DNA from: Phocoena phocoena
Taxonomy: Eukaryota > Chordata > Mammalia > Artiodactyla > Phocoenidae
DNA length: 64,000 nucleotides
Reading direction: 5' to 3'
Assembly (NCBI RefSeq): GCF_963924675.1
Contig: NC_089221.1
Location: forward strand, 8,491,851-8,555,850
Of this stretch, positions 57,435 to 64,000 are shown in pieces. The notes under the pieces were generated by a model. The model ran no database searches and was not told the origin of the DNA. It was given only the letters and a program-made list of their open reading frames with translations. The translations under genes and the position numbers were made by a program. How positions within the stretch are numbered: position 1 is the first letter of the stretch; every line of letters starts with the position of its first letter.

Positions 57435-57690
57435 TCCCCATGTTCAAGTCAATGCTTGATATTTTCCAGCTCTATAGCTTTTGACAGTTGCATGGATCTC
57501 TTGATTTAATTTGCATTTCTTTGATTACTAATGAGATTTCTTACAAGCCGTTAGCTTTTTCCGCTCTGAATTGCCTCTTCTTGCCCTTTGCCATATTTCT
57601 ATTTGTTTCCTGACTTTTTCTTGTTGATTTACAGGTGTTCCTTACATACACTAGAAACTAATCATTCACTGACTGTGTGTTTTAGAAATG
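57435..57690 (-). repeat. L1 fragment, antisense
   Basis: TTAATTTGCATTTCTTTGAT, TACTAATGAGATTTCTTACA, TTGCCCTTTGCCATATTTCT and TTGATTTACAGGTGTTCCTT: reverse complement of the end of L1 ORF2, old copy. Confidence 0.7.
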
Positions 57691-57691
57691 T

Positions 57692-58110
57692 CTTCTCAGT
57701 CTGTCAACACTGGCTATGATGTCAGGGTAGACATGTGTTGCCCTTCCCTGAGGGAGGATTACACACGCCTGACCCATTGATAACAAGCTTGGCCATATGA
57801 CTTCCTCTGGCGGAAAAAATGTGAACAGAGGTGACGTGATCTTTTCAAGCCAAAGATTTAAGATTCATGGCATGAAACTGCCATGTACTTTGCTCTCAGA
57901 GAGGGGCCACCCCTTTGGCCTGGATCCTGGAACAAAGGAGACACATGGAGTAGACCCCCAGCCAGCCCATAGTCACCTCTGCAGACAGAAACTTTTGCTA
58001 TTATAAGCTATAGGTTTGGTTGTCTGGTTTCGGTGTTGATTGTTTCGGCAGAAGAGCTGAACCATTCCCAGACTGACACCAGAAGTAAAGTGCTACTGTA
58101 ATAAACACAA
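57692..58110 (+). repeat. MaLR-type LTR, old
   Basis: GAGGGAGGATTACACACGCC, CTTGGCCATATGACTTCCTC, AACAGAGGTGACGTGATCTT, GCCACCCCTTTGGCCTGGAT, GCCAGCCCATAGTCACCTCT, GCTATTATAAGCTATAGGTT. Order matches diverged MLT1 LTRs in sense. Boundaries uncertain. Confidence 0.55.
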
Positions 58111-58690
58111 AATGTGTGCATGGGCCTTGGTGTCGAGTGGCAGGTGACAAAAACAAAAAACAAAAAACTGATATTAAAGGCTTTTTATGCAGTGCCATAG
58201 CATTTGATAAAACTATCACCTGTGATCATCTGGAAGGCAGAGTGTCACTAATGAACTCGTGGTTTTGGGGAGAAAGCAGAATGTTGGTAACACTGGATAT
58301 TTGCTAATGACTGTTTTTGACAGTGCACAATAAAAGAGAAGTAAGCTCATAGAAGAAATGGCCATTTTGCAAGCAAAATTGAAAGATAGTTTGGAGAGAC
58401 CATAAATTCCGGGATTTGCAGGTTGAAAAATAGTGCTGTTTCTCATCTCCAACCCATAAAAGATAAAACTGAGAAGGCCTTGAGCTACAAAACCCAATTA
58501 AGGCTCATCCCTGGGGCAAAGATGAAATCAAGTAGCCTGGGTAGCCCACTGTTCAAACTCTAATGGGGTAGAAATGGGCGGAAGGGATCAAGCCTTGTAA
58601 GTGAGCTACTCTTCACCCATCAGAGAACAAAGTGATACAGGATGCCAAAAATGAACGATTCCATAAATGGCAACAAAAACCCTTTGGTTT
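58111..58690. other. No gene seen
   Basis: No repeat or exon recognised; an imperfect AAAAACAAAAAACAAAAAAC run lies near 58149. Confidence 0.45.
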
Positions 58691-58699
58691 AGAAATACA

Positions 58700-58985
58700 G
58701 ACGTGTAGTTGCTTTCTATCTCTGTGTAAAAAGTGCCACAAACCCTGTTGCTTAAAACGACTTACTATCTCACAATTTCCATGGGTCAAGAGTCAGTGTG
58801 AGTTAGCTAGGTGCTACACTCAGCCTCACATCAGGTTAAACTAAGGTGTCAGCCAGGGCTGTGGTCTCATCTGAGGCTGTGGGTGCTTCTCCAACCTCAC
58901 TGGTTATTGTCAGAATTCAGTTACTTGTGGTTAAATGGCTGAGACCCTCAGCTCTCAGACACTATCTACCACAAAGTTCACGTGC
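58700..58985 (-). repeat. MLT1-type LTR fragment, reverse
   Basis: AAAGTGCCACAAACCCTGTT, GCTTAAAACGACTTACTATC, TCACAATTTCCATGGGTCAA, AAGGTGTCAGCCAGGGCTGT, GGTCTCATCTGAGGCTGTGG: 3' half of the LTR in reverse. A12 run at about 58997. Confidence 0.7.
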
Positions 58986-59239
58986 ATTCATCACCAAAAA
59001 AAAAAAAAGTAAAGGTAACTTACATGAGGAGATGACATGTTAATTAGCTTGACTGTAGTTTTTATTTCAATATGTGTATATATATAGCAAATCATCATGT
59101 TCTACAGCTTAGCTATACATAAAAATATATAATTTAAAAAGGAAGCAAAACAGACAGTATGGTTAAAATAGAATACATGCGTAGATTTATCATTGGACAA
59201 AGAGGGTCATTATATGTTAAAGGAAGGCAAAATTCACAG

Positions 59240-59625
59240 GGAACACATTAGTCTTTGCTATGTGGCCAACCATGCCAGAATTTAGTGGCCTAAAGCAATG
59301 ATTTTTTATTTATCTCACTATTCTGTGAGTTGGTGATCTCGGTTGGGCTCAGCTAGACATTTCTTCTGATGGTCTCTGCTGGGCTCGGTCTGCATTTGTG
59401 GTCAGCTGCCATGGTCAGCAGCTGGGGTTGGCTGACTGTCTGCAAGGCCAGCAGGAGCAACGCTGAGGATGGGGCCATGTGTACCTCCGCACCCAGCAGG
59501 CTAGCCAGGAATGGTCATATGGCCGTGGTGGCAGGAGTCCCCAGAGCAGCAAAAGAGCAAGCTCCAGTGGGCCAGTGCTTTTCAGTCTGTGCTTCTGCCA
59601 TATTTGCACCTATGCATGTTTATAA
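59240..59625 (-). repeat. MLT1-type LTR fragment, reverse
   Basis: GAATTTAGTGGCCTAAAGCA, TTATCTCACTATTCTGTGAG, GATCTCGGTTGGGCTCAGCT, GGTCTCTGCTGGGCTCGGTC. Reverse MaLR order. The - strand frame here is a by-product. Confidence 0.6.
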
Positions 59626-59779
59626 ATAACTTAGCATCAAAATAAGCCAAACTAGAGCTCTCAGAAATATAAGAAGAATCAAAAACACCACAGCCATAGC
59701 TTTATCTTGAGTTCTCAATCTTTATATAGACAAAAGAATTAGGATTCAAATCGTATAATGAATAAGGTCACCAAATATC

Positions 59780-60825
59780 AGAGTCTGTTTTCCACAGAGA
59801 ATATGCGCCCTTTTTTCAATGTCTTTGGAACATTTATAAAATTTGGCCATACGTTGAGGTGATAAAAGAAATCTCAGTAAATCAAAAACAAAGAAAAGAA
59901 AAAAGAAGACACTGTGTAGGCAATATTCGCTGACCAAATGCAGTAAAACTAGAAATTAACAAAACTATAAACAAGAAAATTCAAACCACCTGGAAATTAA
60001 AACACTTTCCTGGATAACTTGTTGGGTCTATAATTATAGACTGCTTAGAAAAAAGTGATAAAACTATATATCAACAACTATGGAATGCTTTATATTGGGG
60101 ACAGCAAACTTTTTCTGTAAAGGGCCACACAGTAAATATTTTAGGTTTTGCGGGCCATAGGTCTCTCTGTAACTACTTAATTCTGCCATGGTAGTGTGAA
60201 GCAGCCATACACAACACACAAATGAATGGGTGTGGATGTGTTCCAGTAAAACTTTATTTATAGGAACAGGCAGCAGGCTGGACTTGGCCCATAACCTTGG
60301 TTTACCAACTCCTGCTTCATAATAATTAAATGTTAAGCACTTAGAGAGAAATTCCTAACTTTACATGTTTTTATTGCTAAACAAGAAAAAATAGAAATCA
60401 GTGAAATAATTCATGTGCTCTAGAAGCCAGAAAAATATCAACAACAGCAAAACAGAAAAAGCAAGAATAAAAATATAACACTAAAAACATAAATTAATGA
60501 AAGAGAAGACAGAAAAACAATACCATTGGTAAATAAATCCAATATTAGAGAATACCAATAAAACATACAAACCCCAAACAAAGCTAATCAAGAAAAATGA
60601 GGGGAAAGGCACAAACACATATTATTAAGAATTAGAAAGGAACCACAACCACAGATGTAGAAAATGCTTTTTAAAATCATAAGCAAATACTATGAACGAC
60701 CGTATGGTAATAAATATTTAACTCTCAATGAAATGGTTAATTGTCTAGAAATAGTCTATTTACTAAAATTGACTCTTTAAAGGGGAGCAAGTCTGAACAG
60801 ATCAAGAATAAGAAAACAGCTAACA
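59780..60825 (+). repeat. Old L1 ORF2 remnant, interrupted by a hAT element
   Basis: AAACACTTTCCTGGATAACT, AGTGAAATAATTCATGTGCT, CAAACAAAGCTAATCAAGAA, GAAATGGTTAATTGTCTAGA, CTATTTACTAAAATTGACTC, GTCTGAACAGATCAAGAATA follow L1 ORF2 order in sense. Many stops. A hAT element (60085-60325) and a SINE (60826) were inserted later. Confidence 0.65.
60085..60325. repeat. hAT-Charlie-type non-autonomous DNA transposon
   Basis: GGGACAGCAAACTTTTTCTG, TAAAGGGCCACACAGTAAAT, TTAGGTTTTGCGGGCCATAG, ATGAATGGGTGTGGATGTGT, TCCAGTAAAACTTTATTTAT, TGGACTTGGCCCATAACCTT, GGTTTACCAACTCCTGC. Near-complete copy. I know the family well but not its name with certainty (MER1/Charlie group). Confidence 0.8.
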
Positions 60826-61150
60826 GGCTTCCCTGGTGGCACAGTGGTTAAGAATCCACCTGCTAATGCAGGGGACACAGGTTCGAGCCCTTGTCCGGGA
60901 AGATCCCACATGCCGTGGAACAACTAAGCCCGTGAGCCACAACTACTGAACCTGTGCTCTAGAGCCCTCAAGCCACAACTGCTGAGCCCATGCGCCTAGA
61001 GCCCGAGCTCCGCAACAAGAGAAGCCACCTCGATGAGAAGCCCGCGCACTGCAACGAAGAGCAGCCCCCGCTCACTGCAACTAGGGAAAGCCCGCGTGTA
61101 GCAATGAAGACCCAATACAGCCAAAGATAGATAAATATTTTTTAAAAAGA
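60826..61150 (+). repeat. CHR-1-like SINE abutting an L1
   Basis: Head GGCTTCCCTGGTGGCACAGT, box B AGGTTCGAGCCCTTGTCC, long body, tail CAATACAGCCAAAGATAGAT. I cannot find a TSD. The tail (TTTTTTAAAAAGATG) runs within a few bases into an L1 5' end, so the L1 probably landed in or beside the tail. Confidence 0.88.
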
Positions 61151-61156
61151 TGTTTA

Positions 61157-63261
61157 GGAGAGACCTTCAAGATGGCGGAGGAGTAAGACGTGGAGATCAC
61201 CATTCTCCCCACAAATACATCAGAAATACATTTACATGTGGAACAACTCTTACAGAACACTTACTGAATGCAGGCAGAAGACCTCAGACTTCCCAAAAGG
61301 CAAGAAACTCCCCCATGTACCTGGGTAGGGCAAAAGAAAAAAGGAAAAACAGAGACAAAAGAACAGGGACAGGACCTGCACCTCGGGGAGGGAGCTGTGA
61401 AGGAGGGAAACTTTCCACACATTAGGAAGCCCCTTCACTGGTGGAGATGGGGCATGGCGCGGGGGGGGGAAGCTTCAGAGCCATGGAGAAGAGCACAGCA
61501 ACAGAGGTGCAGAGGGCAAGGCGGAGAAATTCCCGCACAGAGGATTGGTGCCAACCAACAATCACCAGCCCGAAAGGCTTGTCTGTTCACCCGCCAGGGC
61601 AGATGGGGGCTGGGAGCTGAGGTTTGGGCTTTGGAGGTCAGACACCAGGGAGAGGACTGAGGTTGGCTGCGTGAACACAGCCTGAAGGGGGGCTAGCTGC
61701 GAGGGAGTCTGGGAAAAAATCTGGACCTGCCTAAGAGGCAAAAAACCATTGTTTCAGGTGCACAAGGAGAGGGGATTCAGAGCACCACCTAAAGGAGCTC
61801 CAGAGACGGGCGTGAGCCGCGGCCAACAACGCGGACACAAGAGATGAGCGTGAGATGCTAAGGCTGCTGCTGCAGGCACCAAGAAGCCTGTGTGCAAACA
61901 CAGGTCACTATCCACACCACCCCTCCCAGGAGCCTGTGCAGCCTACCACTGCCAGGGTCCCGTGATCCAGGGACAACTTCCCCAGGAGAACACATGGTAT
62001 GCCACAGGCTGGTGCAACGTCACTCAGGCCTCTGCCACCACAGGCTCACCCCGCATCCGTACCCCTCCCTCCCCCGAGCCTGAGTGAGCCAGAGCCCCCA
62101 AAGCAGCTGCTCCTTTAACCCCGTCCTGTCCGGGCGGGAACAGATGCCCTCTGGCGACCTACATGCAGAGGCAGGGCCAAATCCAAAGCTGAACCCTGGG
62201 AGCTGTACGAACAAAGAAGAGAAAGGGAAATCTCTCCCAGCAGCCTCAGGAGCAGCGGATTAAATCTCCACAGTCAACTTGATGTACCCTGCATCTGTGG
62301 AATACCTGAATAGACAACGAATCATCCCAAATTGAGGCGGTGGACTTTGGGAACAACTGTAGACTTGGGGTTTGCTTTCTGCATCTAATTTGTTTCTGGT
62401 TTTATGTTTATTTTAGCTTAGTATTTAAAGTTTATTATCATTGGTAGATTTGTTTATTGATTATGTTGCTCTCTTCCCCCCTTTTTTTAAAAATATATAG
62501 ATATATATTTTTTTCCCGTTTTTTTGTTTTTGTGAGTTGTGTATGTGTATGTTTCTTTGTGTGACTTTGTCTGTATAGCTTTGCTTTTACCATTTGTCCT
62601 AGGGTTCTGTCTGTCCATTTTTTGTTTTCTTGTTTTCTTACTTTAAAATTTTTTTTATTTTTAATAATTTTTTTATTTTAATAACTTTTTATTTGCTTTA
62701 TTTATTTCTTTTTTTTCCCTCCCTTTTCTTCTGAGCCATGTGGCTGACAGGGTCTTTGTGCTCTGGCCAGGTGTCAGGCCTGTGCCTCTGAGGTGGGAGA
62801 GCTGAGTTCAGGACATTGGTCCACCAGAGACATCCCAGCTCCACATAATATCAAATGGCAAAAGCTCTCCCACAGAGCTCCATCTCAAGGCTAAGACCCA
62901 GCTCCACTCAACTACCAGCAAGCTATAGTGCTGGACACCCTCTACCAAACAACTAGCAAGACAGGAACACAACCCCACCCATGAACAGATTTTATGCCTA
63001 AAATCATAATAAGGTCACAGACATCCCAAAACACACCACCAGACACAGTCCTGCCCACCAAAAAGACAAGACCCAGCCTCATCCACCAGAAAACAGGCAC
63101 CACTCACTTCCACCAGGAAGCCTACACAACCCACTGAACCAACATTACCCAGTGGGGGCAGACATCAAAAACAACGGGAACTATGAACCTGCAGTCTGTG
63201 AAAAGGAGACCCCAAACACAGTAGGTTAAGCAAAATAAGAAGACAGAGAAACACACAGCAG
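61157..63261 (+). repeat. L1 5' UTR (cetartiodactyl type)
   Basis: Begins GGAGAGACCTTCAAGATGGC, the usual L1 5' end with a YY1-type site. The 2.1-kb leader includes GTAAGACGTGGAGATCACCA, TTAGGAAGCCCCTTCACTGG, the T-rich GTTTCTGGTTTTATGTTTAT section at 62390-62720, and ATCAAATGGCAAAAGCTCTC. The leader is complete at its 5' end, so reverse transcription went to the end of the RNA. L1 leaders act as internal pol II promoters (established knowledge). Confidence 0.85.
61168..61178 (+). promoter_or_regulatory. YY1-type site at the L1 5' end
   Basis: CAAGATGGCGG, about 12 bases from the L1 start, matches the YY1 motif (CAAGATGGC). In primate L1 a YY1 site at the same place directs the transcription start. 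Function in this element is inferred. Confidence 0.6.
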
Positions 63262-64000
63262 ATGAAGGAGCAAGGCAAAAACCCACCAGACCAAATAAAG
63301 AAATAAGAAATAGGCAGTCTACCTGAAAAAGAATTCAGAATAATGATAGTAAATATGATCCAAAATCTTGGAAAGAGAATGGAGAAAATACAAGAAACTT
63401 TTAACAAAGACCTTGAAGAACTAAAGAGCAAACAAACAATGATGAACAACACAATAAATGAAATTTAAAATTCTCTAGAAGGAATCAAGGCAGAAAAACT
63501 GAGGCAGAAGAATGGATTAGTGATCTGGAAGATAAAATAGTGGGAATAAATACCACAGAGCAGAATAAAGAAAAAGGAATGAAAAGAATTGAGGACAGTC
63601 TCAGAGACCTCTGGGACAACATTAAAAGCACCAACATTCAAATTATAGGCATCCCAGAAGAAGAAGAGAAAAAGGAACAGAGAAAATATTTGAAGAGATT
63701 ATAGTTGAAATCTTCCCTAAAATGGGAAAGGAAATAGTTGATCAAGTCCAGGAAGCACAGAGAGTCCCATACAGGATAAATCCAAGGAGAAACACACCAA
63801 GACACATGTTAATCAAACTATCAAAAAATAAATACAAAGAAAAAATATTAAAAGCAGCAAGGGAAAAGCAACAAATAACATACAGGGGAATCCACATAAG
63901 ATTAACAGCTGATCTTTCAGCAGAAACTCTGCAAGCCAGAAGGGAGTGCAAGGACATATTTAAAGTGATGAAAGGGAAAAACCTACAACCAAGATTACCC
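63262..64000 (+). pseudogene. L1 ORF1 pseudogene, 5' part
   Basis: ORF1p of L1 is an RNA-binding trimeric coiled-coil chaperone. Here the expected start (ATGAAGGAGCAAGGC) is at 63262, but a TAA ends the frame after 14 codons, within AAAGAAATAAGAAATAGGCA. A second TAA lies at AATGAAATTTAAAATTC (about 63467), and at GAATCAAGGCAGAAAAACTG the register shifts. The later coiled-coil (GATCTGGAAGATAAAATAGT) and C-terminal domain pieces (CTTTCAGCAGAAACTCTGCA) are recognisable in changing frames. The element continues past the window end, so ORF2 is not seen. This copy cannot make ORF1p. Confidence 0.8.

Noticed and set aside
1..64000. tRNA genes (box A/B matches)
   Set aside because: All matches sit in CHR or MIR SINE heads with tails and TSDs; none folds as an isolated tRNA gene.

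Overview
This is a window of mammalian nuclear DNA, almost certainly from a cetacean (whale or dolphin). The main evidence is eight or nine tRNA-derived CHR-type SINEs, whose heads carry GGCTTCCCTGGTGGCGCAG and which are typical of the cetacean/hippo lineage. The L1 5' leader and L1 3' tails are also of cetartiodactyl type, and they sit among old mammal-wide repeats (MIR, L2, MER5, MER20, MLT1 and MLT2 LTRs). I found no protein-coding gene, RNA gene, CRISPR array or prokaryote-like system. The open reading frames are short and are explained by repeats or by chance.

The dominant feature is a very large minisatellite with a 52-bp unit, present about 255 times. It lies in two blocks, 5649-11578 (114 units) and 12138-19497 (about 141.5 units), separated by a 200-N assembly gap and a 359-bp island. 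The unit is about 69% GC and G-rich on the + strand (23 G, 13 C). Variant units lie toward the two outer ends, and the core is extremely homogeneous. The island looks like a reverse-oriented MLT1-class LTR whose 5' end runs straight into the array. The first bases of the unit resemble that LTR terminus, so the array may have been born from an LTR end (inference).

Layout. 1-5500: unique DNA, a MIR, and an L2 LINE interrupted by a solo MLT1-type LTR with a target-site duplication (TSD). 5501-5653: a SINE inserted exactly at the left edge of the array. 5649-19497: the array. 19498-28170: mostly unique DNA with one LTR, one SINE and an L1 tail. 28170-34650: LTR, L1 remnants, a GATA microsatellite and an L2 fragment. 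34650-48320: mostly unique DNA with a possible ERV1-type LTR, four SINEs (one carrying extra 3' sequence), an MLT1 LTR, MER5 and MIRs. 48320-61150: dense old repeats, many nested. 61157-64000: the 5' end of an L1 on the + strand whose ORF1 is already broken, running off the window.

The sequence reads as intergenic or intronic DNA shaped by successive retrotransposon insertions and one runaway tandem expansion. Family names come from my memory of consensus sequences, not from a search. Boundaries marked by a TSD are exact; the others are approximate to some tens of bases.
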